Positions 8,780 through 16,572 of a DNA stretch of 39,141 nt are shown here, piece by piece. The stretch is from positions 737,151 to 776,291 of the forward strand of contig NZ_LT596207.1 in the NCBI RefSeq assembly GCF_900092335.1. Reading direction: 5' to 3'. The stretch is from Corynebacterium phoceense. GTDB taxonomy: Bacteria; Actinomycetota; Actinomycetes; Mycobacteriales; Mycobacteriaceae. Below the pieces are notes generated by a model, which saw only the letters and a program-made list of their open reading frames with translations, had not been told where the DNA came from and made no database searches. A program made the position numbers and the translations under genes. Position 1 is the first letter of the stretch. Each line of letters opens with the position of its first letter.

Positions 8780-9325
8780 ATGATTGATTTCAGCCAGCCC
8801 GCAGACGTCGTCGCACCGCAGCTCCTCGGCGCGGTGGTGCACTTTCATGATGTCGCGGTGCGGCTCACAGAGGTCGAGGCCTACCTCGGCGAACACGACG
8901 AGGCAGCCCACACCTTCAATGGGATGACCCCGCGCAACGCCACAATGTTTGGCCCGCCCGGGCGGCTCTACGTCTATGCGTCCTACGGCATCCATCGCAA
9001 TGGCAACCTCGTGTGTGCGCCCGAAGGCACTGGCCAGGGCGTCTTGCTGCGGGGCGGCGAGATTATTGGGGGCATCGAGATCGCCCGCGCCCGGCGCGGA
9101 GAGACCCCGGACGTCAATCTGGCGCGCGGCCCGGGAAACCTAGGAAAGGCGCTGGGGCTCACGCTCGAAGATAACGGCGCGCAGCCGGTTATCGAGGAGC
9201 CGCAAGAGCCCGTCGAGTGGGTGCGTGGCCCGCGCATTGGCATCTCGAAAAACGCGGACGCCCCGCTGCGTTTTTGGATTCCGTTCGATAAAACGGTCTC
9301 ACGCAAGCGGGGACTGCCCAGCTAG
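8780..9325 (+). CDS. mpg: 3-methyladenine DNA glycosylase (AAG/MPG family)
   Basis: 181 residues, typical for bacterial AAG. It excises alkylated purines from DNA. Visible: the opening VVAPQLLGAVV, the active-site segment LTEVEAYLGEHDEAAHTF (catalytic Glu), TPRNATMFGPPGRLYVYASYGIH (intercalating and base-pocket region), and RGPGNLGKALGL. ATG 8780 is 3 bp after the deacetylase stop. A TATACT -10-like hexamer at 8762-8767 could give it its own near-leaderless transcript. The C-terminal end overlaps the convergent marR gene by 4 bp. No missing residues were noticed. Confidence 0.93.
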   Translation: MIDFSQPADVVAPQLLGAVVHFHDVAVRLTEVEAYLGEHDEAAHTFNGMTPRNATMFGPPGRLYVYASYGIHRNGNLVCAPEGTGQGVLLRGGEIIGGIEIARARRGETPDVNLARGPGNLGKALGLTLEDNGAQPVIEEPQEPVEWVRGPRIGISKNADAPLRFWIPFDKTVSRKRGLPS

Positions 9326-9798
9326 CAGCAGTCTTCTTCCTCGATGCCGATGGCGATGCGGTGCATGGCCTGCCCAAGCTGGCGCACCTGTGCGCGCGTG
9401 AGACGATCAATGACAATGCGGCGCGCGGCCTCGACGTGGCCCGGCGCAGTGGCAACGACGGTATCCCAGCCAGCCTCGGTGAGGATGGCAACGGTAAAGC
9501 GGCCGTCGGAGGGATCGGGCTCGCGGCGAACCCAGCCGTTCTTCTCCAGGCGGGTAACGACCTGGCTCAGACGCGAGAGCGAACCGCCCGTGATGTGCCC
9601 CAACGCGCTCATGCGCATGGTGTGCTCCGGTGCCTCAGACAGGCGCGACATGACGGTGTAGTCATAAAAGCTCATGCCTGCGTCCTTGCGCAGCTGACGG
9701 TCGAGCTTGTTAATGAGCTGGAGGTTTACATACATTAACGAGGAAAAAGCATCGAGCTCTTCCTCGTCCAACCAGCGGGGTTCCGACGGTTCATTCAT
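9322..9798 (-). CDS. MarR family transcriptional regulator
   Basis: 158 residues with a central winged helix: helix-turn-helix around 60-100 (MRMSALGHITGGSLSRLSQVVTRLEKNGWV) and wing REPDPSDGRFTVAILTEAG, flanked by the dimerisation helices. It is divergent from a LigB-type dioxygenase gene, the usual layout for a local repressor, and two operator-like palindromes lie between them. A third copy lies before yceI. The protein ends EEEDCC; cysteines in MarR proteins can sense oxidants, but two at the extreme C-terminus prove nothing. Its 3' end overlaps mpg by 4 bp. Target and ligand are inferred from context only. Confidence 0.92.
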   Translation of the reverse strand: MNEPSEPRWLDEEELDAFSSLMYVNLQLINKLDRQLRKDAGMSFYDYTVMSRLSEAPEHTMRMSALGHITGGSLSRLSQVVTRLEKNGWVRREPDPSDGRFTVAILTEAGWDTVVATAPGHVEAARRIVIDRLTRAQVRQLGQAMHRIAIGIEEEDCC

Positions 9799-9854
9799 GG
9801 ACTCAGATTAACACACCCTAAACCTCATTCTTGCATGACAAGGGGTTGGAATAA

Positions 9855-9895
9855 CTTTAACCTTGAAGCGTTGCATGATACGTTAAAGCTTGAAG
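9855..9895. promoter_or_regulatory. Paired MarR-type operators in the marR/dioxygenase divergent promoter
   Basis: Two related 14-bp imperfect palindromes: CTTTAACCTTGAAG (9855-9868) and GTTAAAGCTTGAAG (9882-9895), exactly 27 bp apart. Both fit NTTNAASSTTNAAG. A direct repeat TTGCATGAYA (9831 and 9871) lies around them. A plausible dioxygenase promoter is TTTAAC (9856) with TACGTT (9879), so one site overlaps the -35 and the other the start point, suited to repression. AAGGAG at 9903 serves the dioxygenase start. Confidence 0.55.
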
Positions 9896-9914
9896 TTAAA
9901 CGAAGGAGAACGGC

Positions 9915-10787
9915 ATGACCACCATCGCCGAAGCAATGAACCCTGCCCGCCCCGCTGGCGGCCTCTACGATCTGCGCGAGCGCACTATCCCCCTGGCGGG
10001 CCTGCGCCGCGAATGGGAGCTTTCCGATGGCCCCCTCCCCTCCCTGTTCATCAGCCACGGCGCTCCGCCGGCGCTGGGCGACCATGAGTGGATGAATGCG
10101 CTCTACGACTGGGCGCAGACCTTCCCCAAGCCGCGCGCCATCGTTGTGGTCTCCGCACACTGGGAAAATGCTCCGGCCGCGCTGAGCGCCTCTACTGCTG
10201 GCACGCCGCTCTACTACGACTTCTCCGGCTTCGACCCGGAGTACTACACGCTCAAGTACGAGACCCCGGACGCGACGGATCTCGCCCACCGCGTCGCAGG
10301 CATGCTCGGCTACCAGCCGGTCTACCAGTTCTCGAACCGCGGTCTTGACCACGGCGCGTTCATCCCGGTCATGGCCATGTACCCGGCTGGCGACGTCCCG
10401 GTGCTCCAGGTTTCCATGCCGAGCCTCAACCCGGGCGATCTTCTCGATCTGGGCGAGAAGCTCCGCCAGCTGCGCCACGAGGGTGTCCTCGTCATCGGCT
10501 CCGGCTACATGACGCACTCCTTCGAGGTCTTCCGCAACCCAAACCGCGTTATGGGCTACCTCGATGCCTTCGACGAATGGGCCGCCGAACACATCCACGC
10601 CGGCGATGTCGATGCCCTCATGGACTACATGAATAAAGCCCCGGCCGCCCGCATCGCGCACCCGACCGCGGACCATTACGTCTCACTGCTGCTCGCCATG
10701 GGCGCCGCCGATGACCCCCGTACCGCGCGCACCGTCTTCGAGCGCCTCGGCCTGGGCAACCACATCCGTTCGGTAGAGATACGCTAG
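9915..10787 (+). CDS. LigB/DODA-type extradiol ring-cleavage dioxygenase (YgiD-like)
   Basis: 290 residues, slightly longer at the N-terminus than E. coli YgiD. The family's histidines are in place: FISHGAPPAL near residue 45, VVVSAHWEN near 80, GLDHGAFIPVMAMYP near 150 and GSGYMTHSF near 197. These bind one divalent metal (Zn or Fe) and act on catechol-like substrates such as DOPA. The real substrate here is unknown. ATG 9915 follows AAGGAG. The divergent MarR regulator probably controls it. YgiD-like, MarR and YceI proteins recur together in many bacteria; here yceI is 27 kb away but carries the same operator word. Confidence 0.88.
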   Translation: MTTIAEAMNPARPAGGLYDLRERTIPLAGLRREWELSDGPLPSLFISHGAPPALGDHEWMNALYDWAQTFPKPRAIVVVSAHWENAPAALSASTAGTPLYYDFSGFDPEYYTLKYETPDATDLAHRVAGMLGYQPVYQFSNRGLDHGAFIPVMAMYPAGDVPVLQVSMPSLNPGDLLDLGEKLRQLRHEGVLVIGSGYMTHSFEVFRNPNRVMGYLDAFDEWAAEHIHAGDVDALMDYMNKAPAARIAHPTADHYVSLLLAMGAADDPRTARTVFERLGLGNHIRSVEIR

Positions 10788-10802
10788 GGCCCTCCTCCGG
10801 AA

Positions 10803-10858
10803 TTTTTCGCCGACGAAGCCTTCAGATCTGCATGGATCTGGAGGCTTCGTCGGCAAAA
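10803..10858. repeat. Long intergenic palindrome
   Basis: A 20-bp stem with a single G.U pair (10809-10828 with 10835-10854, 6-base loop), extended by TTTT on the left pairing with AAAA on the right across one bulged base. No T tract follows on either strand, so it is not a classical terminator. It shares the words TTTTTCGCCG and CGACGAAGC with the palindrome at 17285-17349. Confidence 0.7.
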
Positions 10859-10953
10859 CGCCCGTGCGCTCCACCTCCTTGCCGTCGGACCAGCCCGGTG
10901 GTAAAAACGGCAGAAGCCGACAGCACCGTCGGCGTTGCCCCGGGGAGGACACC

Positions 10954-11754
10954 ATGGACTTCATCACGCACGGCCCACGTGCCACCTTCACTATGGACTG
11001 CGACGGCTACGTCACCGCTCAGCACACGACGCAGATCGCAGCGCTGCACGACATCTGCGCACACTATCTGCCTGAGCTCTTCATGGACTCACCCGCCTGG
11101 AAGGAAATCCGCAGCTTCCTGAGCCAACCGCTCGAGGGCTGGTGGTACGTCTTCGGCCACAGCGTCGTCGTGCCCGTCGCCACCGAGGACGAGCGAACGA
11201 CATTCTGGGTACCGGGCTCCGAGAACACGGTCTCCGCGGCCTCAGACCTTCTCCGCGGGCCGCTGCCCGCTGAGCCGGCGTGGTCCGGCGAGCGGCTCTT
11301 CGAGTCGCCGCTCGAGCTGCCTGCAGCCCCTGACCTCGACGCCCTGCTCGCGGCAGCGTACGGCTACCCCATCGTCTTGCGCCCCGGGCACTGGTACACC
11401 GACGGCACGCGCCCGCTATGCTACATCGACAACGCGGCCGGCTTCTGGTCGCCCACCACCAAGGAGCCGCTGGTCGCTGCTGGTATCGCCTCCCTCGCTC
11501 CGCTCGACGTTCCGCCGGTGCGTGAGCCCGACGACTTCCTTGAGGGGCTCTCCGCTGATCCCGCCGACCACATCCCCGGCTCATGGTGCATCGCGGAGGG
11601 CGTCTCTGACGCGAACTTCGTCTTCCTCCATCGCGCCGATGATTCCGGCATCACTGTCGTCGACATCCGCCCGCACGCTGCGGGACCACGCGTCCACACC
11701 CTCAACGCTGGACGCGTGACGGTGAGCACGACAGACCGCGTCGATATCCCGTAG
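10954..11754 (+). CDS. Hypothetical soluble protein, function unknown
   Basis: 266 residues from ATG 10954, chosen because GGGGAGG lies 5 bases upstream; the frame is open further back but without start support. There is no signal peptide or membrane helix. The sequence is rich in W, Y and P, with a segment YGYPIVLRPGHWYTDGTRPLCY near 130-150 and an acidic middle. It looks like a two-part alpha/beta protein. I recognise no family. Codon use and GC match neighbours. It is a single gene between the palindrome at 10803 and the terminator at 11780. Confidence 0.8.
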   Translation: MDFITHGPRATFTMDCDGYVTAQHTTQIAALHDICAHYLPELFMDSPAWKEIRSFLSQPLEGWWYVFGHSVVVPVATEDERTTFWVPGSENTVSAASDLLRGPLPAEPAWSGERLFESPLELPAAPDLDALLAAAYGYPIVLRPGHWYTDGTRPLCYIDNAAGFWSPTTKEPLVAAGIASLAPLDVPPVREPDDFLEGLSADPADHIPGSWCIAEGVSDANFVFLHRADDSGITVVDIRPHAAGPRVHTLNAGRVTVSTTDRVDIP

Positions 11755-11779
11755 AGGCCGGCTTTGAGCGCATACGCAC

Positions 11780-11813
11780 AAATCCTCTCCGCAGCAAGGT
11801 GCGGAGAGGATTT
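11780..11813. terminator. Bidirectional terminator between unknown gene and tRNA-Ala
   Basis: 14-bp perfect stem, left 11780-11793 and right 11800-11813, loop 6 bases. It ends in TTTT on the plus strand and in ATTT on the minus strand, so it can stop both the unknown gene (plus) and tRNA-Ala(CGC) (minus). Confidence 0.75.
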
Positions 11814-11821
11814 TCCAGTTG

Positions 11822-11894
11822 TGGAGCATAGGGGAATCGAACCCCTGACCTTTGCATTGCGAACGCAACGCTCTACCAACTGAGCTAATGCCCC
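11822..11894 (-). tRNA. tRNA-Ala (anticodon CGC)
   Basis: 73 bases on the minus strand. The acceptor stem GGGGCAT pairs with ATGCTCC (one G.U), A73 follows, the D arm GCTC..GAGC is intact, the anticodon loop TTCGCAA gives CGC, and the T arm contains GTTCGAATC. G1-C72 with G3.U70 gives the alanine identity pair. CCA is not encoded. Acceptor and D arms are nearly identical to the tRNA-Ala(TGC) 600 bp away, which suggests duplication. Confidence 0.95.
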
Positions 11895-11905
11895 AGTACC
11901 TGAAA

Positions 11906-11933
11906 ACGGTACTCCTGCTCACTTGGATTTCAA
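11906..11933 (-). promoter_or_regulatory. Promoter of tRNA-Ala(CGC)
   Basis: On the minus strand a -35 TTGAAA (11928-11933) and -10 TACCGT (11906-11911) are separated by 16 bp, and the tRNA begins 11 bases after the -10. GTACC/GGTAC arms flank the -10. Confidence 0.5.
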
Positions 11934-11951
11934 AACTGCGACAATATGGCG

Positions 11952-12375
11952 TTAGTCGCGGGTCAGAATGTAGAGGAAGGCGGGGTGGCGCTCATACATG
12001 TCAAGCACATTGTTGATGATCTGGTTCTGCGAGTGGCCGTACACGTCGAAGCCCAGCGAGCCGGTGAGGCCGTAGACCTCGAGGCGATAGTAGAGGTCGG
12101 ACGAGGGGGCATCGGAAGCCTCGTCGAAGTCAGAGCGCTCAGCGGCGACGGGGAAGAGCTGGAAGCGGAAGTTGCGCTCGTGCTCGAGGTCGGCCTGGCG
12201 GTCGAGCTGGGGGCAGGTCGAGCTCAGGGAGCTCGCTGGTGGGCAGGAGGACCTCGTAGCCGCGGGCGCGCATCTGCATGGCGACCTTGTGGAGGGCCAC
12301 GGTGGCGGTTCCGCGCAGGTAGGTGTCCATCTCCGCCGTCGTGGGGAAGGCGTTGACGCGGTCGAGGCGGCGCCC
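11952..12375 (-). pseudogene. Remnant of a BCCT (betaine/choline) transporter, C-terminal tail, frameshifted
   Basis: Only the cytoplasmic tail of a BCCT-family carrier is left. The first part (RVNAFPTTAEMDTYLRGT, HKVAMQMRARGYEVLLP) is in one frame and the second (HERNFRFQLFPVAAER, LYYRLEVYGLTGSLGFDVYG, VLDMYERHPAFLYIL) in another. Both match the regulatory tail of BetT-like carriers in order. The switch falls at a run of five G (12209-12213 on the plus strand): removing one base restores a single frame. All transmembrane helices are absent, so it cannot transport. It lies between a tRNA promoter and a tRNA terminator. The one-base shift could be a sequencing error, but the missing membrane part is not. 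Confidence 0.85.
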
Positions 12376-12386
12376 CGCACACCACA

Positions 12387-12416
12387 AAGACCCGGCACCT
12401 TGCGGTGCCGGGTCTT
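12387..12416 (-). terminator. Terminator of the tRNA-Ile/tRNA-Ala transcript
   Basis: 13-bp perfect stem, left 12387-12399 and right 12404-12416, with a 4-base loop, 6 bp downstream of tRNA-Ala(TGC) on the minus strand, ending in TCTTTGTG. Confidence 0.8.
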
Positions 12417-12421
12417 ATCTG

Positions 12422-12494
12422 TGGAGCATAGGAGAATCGAACTCCTGACCTTCTGCTTGCAAAGCAGATGCTCTACCAATTGAGCTAATGCCCC
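12422..12494 (-). tRNA. tRNA-Ala (anticodon TGC)
   Basis: 73 bases on the minus strand. Acceptor GGGGCAT/ATGCTCC with G3.U70, anticodon stem TCTGC/GCAGA, loop TTTGCAA with anticodon TGC, T loop GTTCGATTC, A73. It follows tRNA-Ile(GAT) by 10 bp and is co-transcribed with it, as usual next to gyrA in actinobacteria. CCA is not encoded. Confidence 0.97.
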
Positions 12495-12504
12495 GTGTTC
12501 CTGG

Positions 12505-12578
12505 TGGGCCTAGCAAGAATCGAACTTGCGACCTCATCGTTATCAGCGATGCGCTCTAACCGACTGAGCTATAGGCCC
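12505..12578 (-). tRNA. tRNA-Ile (anticodon GAT)
   Basis: 74 bases on the minus strand. Acceptor GGGCCTA/TAGGCCC, D arm with GGTTAGAGC, anticodon stem ATCGC/ACGAT region with loop CTGATAA giving GAT, T loop GTTCGAATC, A73. CCA is encoded (12502-12504), unlike in the neighbouring tRNA-Ala genes. First gene of a tRNA-Ile/tRNA-Ala unit. A palindrome ATGTAA/TTACAT at 12594-12607 lies in its promoter region. Confidence 0.97.
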
Positions 12579-12651
12579 TCATTGCGGAACGAGATGTAAC
12601 TTTACATAGTGACCACGCAAATACACAAATCGCCTGGTTAAGACATAAAAA

Positions 12652-12674
12652 GCGCCGACCCAAAAGGCCGGCGC
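12652..12674 (-). terminator. Terminator of the gyrA-DUF3566 transcript
   Basis: 9-bp stem with one G.U pair (12652-12660 with 12666-12674), loop 5 bases, followed on the minus strand by five T. It lies 13 bp past the DUF3566 stop. Confidence 0.85.
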
Positions 12675-12686
12675 ACATGCAACGGA

Positions 12687-13025
12687 TTAGTAGTCCGTCA
12701 GCCGCAGAACGAAGCCGCCAAAGAGGTCGACGACCGCGTTGTATATCACGGCCAGCAACGGCGCGAGGATGGTCATGAGTACCGCCATGATCGCCCCGAA
12801 GAGCGCGCCGATGGACAGGACCATGCCAAAGGTGATGGTGATGCCACCACCCACGTCGCCGATGAGGCTATTGAGTGAGTCCCACACGCCAGCCATGTCC
12901 ATGCCGAACCACACGAGGCACAGCGCGAGCAGCCAGGCCACCAGCCCGATGAGCGAGAAGGCCAGGCCGACGCGGAACGCAGAGAGCGGTGCGATGCGCT
13001 TGAGCGTTACGTCTCGTCGTGCCAT
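12687..13025 (-). CDS. DUF3566 membrane protein downstream of gyrA
   Basis: 112 residues, two hydrophobic segments (about 20-42 and 65-100) with a short cytoplasmic start MARRDVTLKRIAPLSAFRVG and an end FVLRLTDY. The family (DUF3566) follows gyrA in nearly all Corynebacterium and Mycobacterium genomes (Rv0007 in M. tuberculosis); mycobacterial members are longer at the N-terminus. It begins 3 bp after gyrA and is therefore co-transcribed. The function is not established; a place in the envelope or division apparatus is only suggested by its conservation. Confidence 0.92.
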   Translation of the reverse strand: MARRDVTLKRIAPLSAFRVGLAFSLIGLVAWLLALCLVWFGMDMAGVWDSLNSLIGDVGGGITITFGMVLSIGALFGAIMAVLMTILAPLLAVIYNAVVDLFGGFVLRLTDY

Positions 13026-13028
13026 GAA

Positions 13029-15623
13029 TTACTCCTCGGTATTGGTGTCAGCGTCGGAATCAGCGTCGGCGCCAGAGTCCGCAGCCGGGGCACCCGGGAG
13101 GTGCTCCTGCTGGACGTCCTCGACGGTCTTCTCACCCTTGGCGACGGCCTCCGCGTTTTCCTCGCCATCATCCTCGACGTTGCGGTCGATGGCAAGCAGC
13201 TCGACGCCCTCGGCGAGGTCGACGAGGCGCACTCCCATGGTCGCGCGCGAGGACGGGCGAATCTGGCCGACCTCGGTGCGCACGACGCCGCCGGCAGAAG
13301 TGATGGCGAAGATCTCGTCATCTTCCTCGACGGCGATGGCGGAGATGAGCTTGCCACGCTTCGGGGTGTACTTGAAGGTCATGACACCAAGGCCGCCGCG
13401 GCCTTGCTGCGTGTATTCCTCGATGGCGGTGCGCTTGCCGTAGCCGCCGGAGGTAGCCACGAGCAGGAACTGGCCGTCGTTGACGACGGACATGCTCAGC
13501 AGCTGGTCGTCGCCGCGGAAGCGCATGCCCTTCACACCGGCGGTCGCGCGGCCCATCGGGCGGAGCTGATCATCATCTGCGGTGAAGCGAATGGCCTGGC
13601 CCTGTTCAGAAGTGAGCAGGATGTCGTCGCCCTCGGAGACGAGGGAGGCACCGATGAGCGCGTCGCCCTCGTTCAAGTTGATGGCGATGAGGCCAGCGGA
13701 GCGCGCGGACTCGTAGTCGGTGAGGCGCGACTTCTTCACGCGGCCCTGCTGCGTAGCGAGGACCAGGTAAGGAGCGTCCTCGTAGGACTGAATCTGGATG
13801 ACCTGGGCGATCTTCTCTTCCGGCTGGAACTCCAGCAGGTTAGCCACGTGCTGGCCGCGGGCGGCGCGACCTGCCTCGGGCAGCTCGTAGGCCTTGAGGC
13901 GGTAGACGCGGCCGAAGTTGGTGAAGAAGAGAATCCAGTCGTGCGTGGAGCAGACGAAGAAGTTCTTCACGATGTCGTCCTGCTTGAGCTCCGCGCCGCG
14001 CACGCCCTTGCCGCCGCGCTTCTGCGACTTGTACGAGTCGACCTTCGTGCGCTTGGCGTAGCCGGTAGACGTGATGGTGACAACGACGTTCTCGCGGGCG
14101 ATGAGATCCTCGTCCGTGACGTCGCCGGTGGCGGCCACGATGCGGGTGCGGCGCTCGTCGCCGTACTTCTCGACGATCTCGACGAGCTCGTCGTGGACGA
14201 TCTGACGCTGTCGCTCCTCGCGGGCCAGGATATCCTTCAGATCCGCGATCTCACGCTCGATCTCCGCCAACTCGTCGATGATCTTCTGGCGCTCCAGGGC
14301 GGCCAGGCGGCGCAGCTGCATGGCGAGGATGGCGTCTGCCTGGACGTCGTCGACGTCGAGGAGCTGCATCAAGCCGATACGCGCCTCGTCCACGGTGGGC
14401 GAACGGCGAATAAGGGCGATGACCTCGTCGAGCATGTCGAGGGCCTTGACCAGACCACGCAGGATGTGGGCGCGCTTCTCGGCCTCATCCAGGCGGAACT
14501 GGGTACGGCGCACGATGACCTCGATCTGGTGCGCCACGTAGTAGCGCAGCATCTGGTCGAGACGCAGGGTGCGCGGCACGCCGTCCACGATGGAGAGCAT
14601 GTTCGCGCCGAAGGAGGTCTGCAGCTGCGAGTGCTTGTACAGGTTGTTGAGCACCACGCGGGCCACGGCGTCGCGCTTCAAGGTGACAACAATGCGCATG
14701 CCCACGCGGTCCGAGGATTCGTCTTCAATCTTGGAGATGCCCGCGATCTTGCCATTAGCCACGGACTCCGCGATATTGGCCACCATGTTGTCCGGGTTGA
14801 CCTGGAACGGCAGCTCGGTAATGACGATGGTCTGGCGGTTGCCCGCCTCCTCAATGGAGGTCACGCCGCGCATGCGGATGGAACCACGGCCGGTCGTGTA
14901 CGCATCCTTGATGCCCTGGTCGCCCACGATGAGGCCGGCCGTCGGGAAGTCCGGGCCCTTCACGCGCTCCATGCACGCTGCGAGCGCTTCTTCCTCGGAC
15001 GCATTCGGGTTGTCAAGCAGCCAGTAGATGGCCTCGGCCAGTTCGTTCAGGTTGTGCGGCGGGATGTTCGTCGCCATACCCACGGCAATGCCGTTCGAAC
15101 CGTTCATGAGCAGGTTCGGCACGCGGGACGGCAGGATGTCCGGCTCCTGGGTCTTGCCGTCGTAGTTCGGGGAGAAGTCCACGGTGTTTTCGCGAATATC
15201 GCGAACCATCTCCATGGCCAGCGGCGTCATGCGGCACTCGGTGTAACGCATAGCAGCCGGGCCGTCGTTACCGCGGGAACCGAAGTTTCCCTGGCCGTCG
15301 ACCAGCGGGTAGCGCATGTTCCACGACTGCGCCAGGCGGACCAGCGTGTCGTAGATGGCGGAGTCGCCGTGCGGGTGGAACTGACCCATGGTGTCCGAAA
15401 CCGGGCGTGCGGACTTCACGTAGCCGCGCTCCGGGCGGTAGCCGGAGTCGTACATCGCGTAGAGAATGCGGCGGTGCACCGGCTTCAGGCCGTCACGCAC
15501 CTCAGGCAACGCGCGGCCGACGATGACGGACATGGCGTAGTCGATGTAGCTCGACTCCATCTCCTCGTTGATATCAATGGGGTGAATGCGATCAAAAAGA
15601 TCGCCGTTGTTGTCATCACTCAT
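13029..15623 (-). CDS. gyrA: DNA gyrase subunit A
   Basis: 864 residues, full length. DNA breakage-reunion domain first (about 1-530), then six beta-pinwheel blades. The catalytic Tyr is in [10 protein letters not shown], and the GyrA box motif [12 protein letters not shown] marks the pinwheel start. The quinolone-determining region reads [17 protein letters not shown] with Ser88 and Asp92, the susceptible forms. The acidic tail ([17 protein letters not shown]) is typical for corynebacteria. ATG 15623. With GyrB it introduces negative supercoils. gyrB is 1.8 kb further on, separated by a stretch coded on the opposite strand. It shares its upstream region with the toxin-antitoxin operator. Confidence 0.98.
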   Translation of the reverse strand: MSDDNNGDLFDRIHPIDINEEMESSYIDYAMSVIVGRALPEVRDGLKPVHRRILYAMYDSGYRPERGYVKSARPVSDTMGQFHPHGDSAIYDTLVRLAQSWNMRYPLVDGQGNFGSRGNDGPAAMRYTECRMTPLAMEMVRDIRENTVDFSPNYDGKTQEPDILPSRVPNLLMNGSNGIAVGMATNIPPHNLNELAEAIYWLLDNPNASEEEALAACMERVKGPDFPTAGLIVGDQGIKDAYTTGRGSIRMRGVTSIEEAGNRQTIVITELPFQVNPDNMVANIAESVANGKIAGISKIEDESSDRVGMRIVVTLKRDAVARVVLNNLYKHSQLQTSFGANMLSIVDGVPRTLRLDQMLRYYVAHQIEVIVRRTQFRLDEAEKRAHILRGLVKALDMLDEVIALIRRSPTVDEARIGLMQLLDVDDVQADAILAMQLRRLAALERQKIIDELAEIEREIADLKDILAREERQRQIVHDELVEIVEKYGDERRTRIVAATGDVTDEDLIARENVVVTITSTGYAKRTKVDSYKSQKRGGKGVRGAELKQDDIVKNFFVCSTHDWILFFTNFGRVYRLKAYELPEAGRAARGQHVANLLEFQPEEKIAQVIQIQSYEDAPYLVLATQQGRVKKSRLTDYESARSAGLIAINLNEGDALIGASLVSEGDDILLTSEQGQAIRFTADDDQLRPMGRATAGVKGMRFRGDDQLLSMSVVNDGQFLLVATSGGYGKRTAIEEYTQQGRGGLGVMTFKYTPKRGKLISAIAVEEDDEIFAITSAGGVVRTEVGQIRPSSRATMGVRLVDLAEGVELLAIDRNVEDDGEENAEAVAKGEKTVEDVQQEHLPGAPAADSGADADSDADTNTEE

Positions 15624-15676
15624 AACCGCTGATTCTACCCTCTACAGCCCGCAGAAGCCTCGAACCGCACCCGAAC

Positions 15677-15695
15677 GGTATCACAGTGATACCAT
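15677..15695 (+). promoter_or_regulatory. Operator and leaderless promoter of the CopG/Doc-like pair
   Basis: GGTATCACAGTGATACC (15677-15693) is a perfect 8-bp inverted repeat around one central base. It overlaps a -10 TACCAT (15690-15695) that stands 7 bases before ATG 15703. An operator covering the -10 just ahead of a ribbon-helix-helix gene is the normal arrangement for self-repression. Confidence 0.65.
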
Positions 15696-15702
15696 CTCCA
15701 TC

Positions 15703-15915
15703 ATGGCCATGACCCTTCGCCTCACCCCCGACCAAGACCACGCGCTCACCCTGCTCGCCTCCGCGCAGGGCACGAGCAAGCACGAGGCCGCCGTGCGTGC
15801 CATCGTCACCGCCGCGGCCCGCACGCTTTCCGATGCCGCCGTCCAAGCCACCGCCCGCGAGCTCCTGCCCGGACGCGCCGCCCTGGAGGCCGAAATCCGC
15901 AGGTCACGCACATGA
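15703..15915 (+). CDS. Ribbon-helix-helix (CopG-like) antitoxin
   Basis: 70 residues. MAMTLRLTPDQDHALTLLASAQGTSKHEAAVRAIVTAA fits a ribbon-helix-helix DNA-binding domain: beta strand MTLRL, helix A, turn GTSKHE, helix B. The remaining tail (LLPGRAALEAEIRRSRT) would bind the toxin. The start codon is set by the leaderless promoter and perfect operator just upstream. It overlaps the following gene by ATGA, so the two are coupled, as in type II toxin-antitoxin pairs. Divergent from gyrA, so its operator may also touch gyrA expression. The role is inferred from fold and layout. Confidence 0.78.
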   Translation: MAMTLRLTPDQDHALTLLASAQGTSKHEAAVRAIVTAAARTLSDAAVQATARELLPGRAALEAEIRRSRT

Positions 15916-16172
15916 GTCCCGAGCAAATCCTCCTCATCGCACGGGAGTTCTGCGCGCGTTACGGCACAACGGTGACGGACTTTGCGGCGCTGGTGGCGGG
16001 GGCATCGGCAAGCGCGGCGAAGGTAGAAGGAATCCCCGTCCACGCCGACGCGCGGCAGGCGGCCGCGGCCCTGCGGCGCGTGCTCATCGCGGTCCCGGCA
16101 CTGGGGGCCTACAACAAAGAATTCGCCGATTATTGCGCCCAGGTATTCCTCCGTGTCGCCGCAACCAGGTAA
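15912..16172 (+). CDS. Doc/Fic-like protein with degenerate active motif
   Basis: 86 residues, shorter than Doc (about 126). The C-terminal part VPALGAYNKEFADYCAQVFL aligns without gaps to the Fic/Doc motif region HPFVDGNKRTALAAALVFL, but the catalytic His is Pro, the D-G pair is A-Y and the Arg is Glu; only Asn and Lys remain. The N-terminal half (EQILLIAREFCARYGTTVTDFAALVAGASAS) fits the Doc opening helices. Because it follows a CopG-like gene with ATGA overlap, it is the presumed toxin or toxin relative. Without the catalytic residues it should not phosphorylate EF-Tu or AMPylate; it may act by binding, or be an attenuated survivor. The family call is by eye. Confidence 0.6.
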   Translation: MSPEQILLIAREFCARYGTTVTDFAALVAGASASAAKVEGIPVHADARQAAAALRRVLIAVPALGAYNKEFADYCAQVFLRVAATR

Positions 16173-16183
16173 GTTAGACGTTT

Positions 16184-16564
16184 ATGAAGTTCAAGAATCT
16201 CGCTGCTGCCGCGCTCACCGTCACCGTACTGGGCGCTGCCGTCCCTGCTGCCTCCGCTGACACCGCCCAAGACCTCATCAACAACAACCAGGGCGAAGGC
16301 TTCCAGCCGGGCAAGGACGGCGACTCGTTCACCGGTTCCTCGCTCACGGACGTCGCCTCCATTGCCGTGCCGTCCTTCCTCGGCGTCAAGCTCATCGCGG
16401 ATAACACGCCGCTCAAGGAGCCGATCAACGCATTCGCACAGCAAGTGGGCCTGGGCGGTTCCTCCACGGGCATTTCCTTCGACCTCGAGCAGCTCGCTCG
16501 CAACGCTGGCCAGCCGCAGATCGCCGACCAGATTGCCGCCTTCAAGGCCGGCTCGTCCCGCTAG
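16184..16564 (+). CDS. Small secreted protein, function unknown
   Basis: 126 residues. Signal peptide MKFKNLAAAALTVTVLGAAVPAASA with cleavage after ASA (about residue 25). The mature part (about 100 residues) is acidic, free of cysteines, with an Asn/Gln-rich opening DLINNNQGEGFQPG and a C-terminal helix LEQLARNAGQPQIADQIAAF. No family recognised. It starts 11 bp after the Doc-like gene and 8 bp before the next, so all may share one transcript. Exported to the envelope or medium. Confidence 0.82.
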   Translation: MKFKNLAAAALTVTVLGAAVPAASADTAQDLINNNQGEGFQPGKDGDSFTGSSLTDVASIAVPSFLGVKLIADNTPLKEPINAFAQQVGLGGSSTGISFDLEQLARNAGQPQIADQIAAFKAGSSR

Positions 16565-16572
16565 GAGTACGC

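Noticed and set aside
10803..10858. Intrinsic terminator of the dioxygenase gene
   Set aside because: Long stem but no T tract on either strand; A and T runs are on the wrong sides, so it is listed as a palindrome.
11946..12356. 136-codon plus-strand frame opposite the BCCT remnant
   Set aside because: No family match; the minus-strand reading shows a clear BCCT tail in two frames.
13101..15632. 843-codon open frame on the plus strand antisense to gyrA
   Set aside because: Shadow of gyrA: high-GC codon bias opens the opposite strand. Composition is low-complexity L/V/H/D and matches no family, while gyrA is unambiguous.
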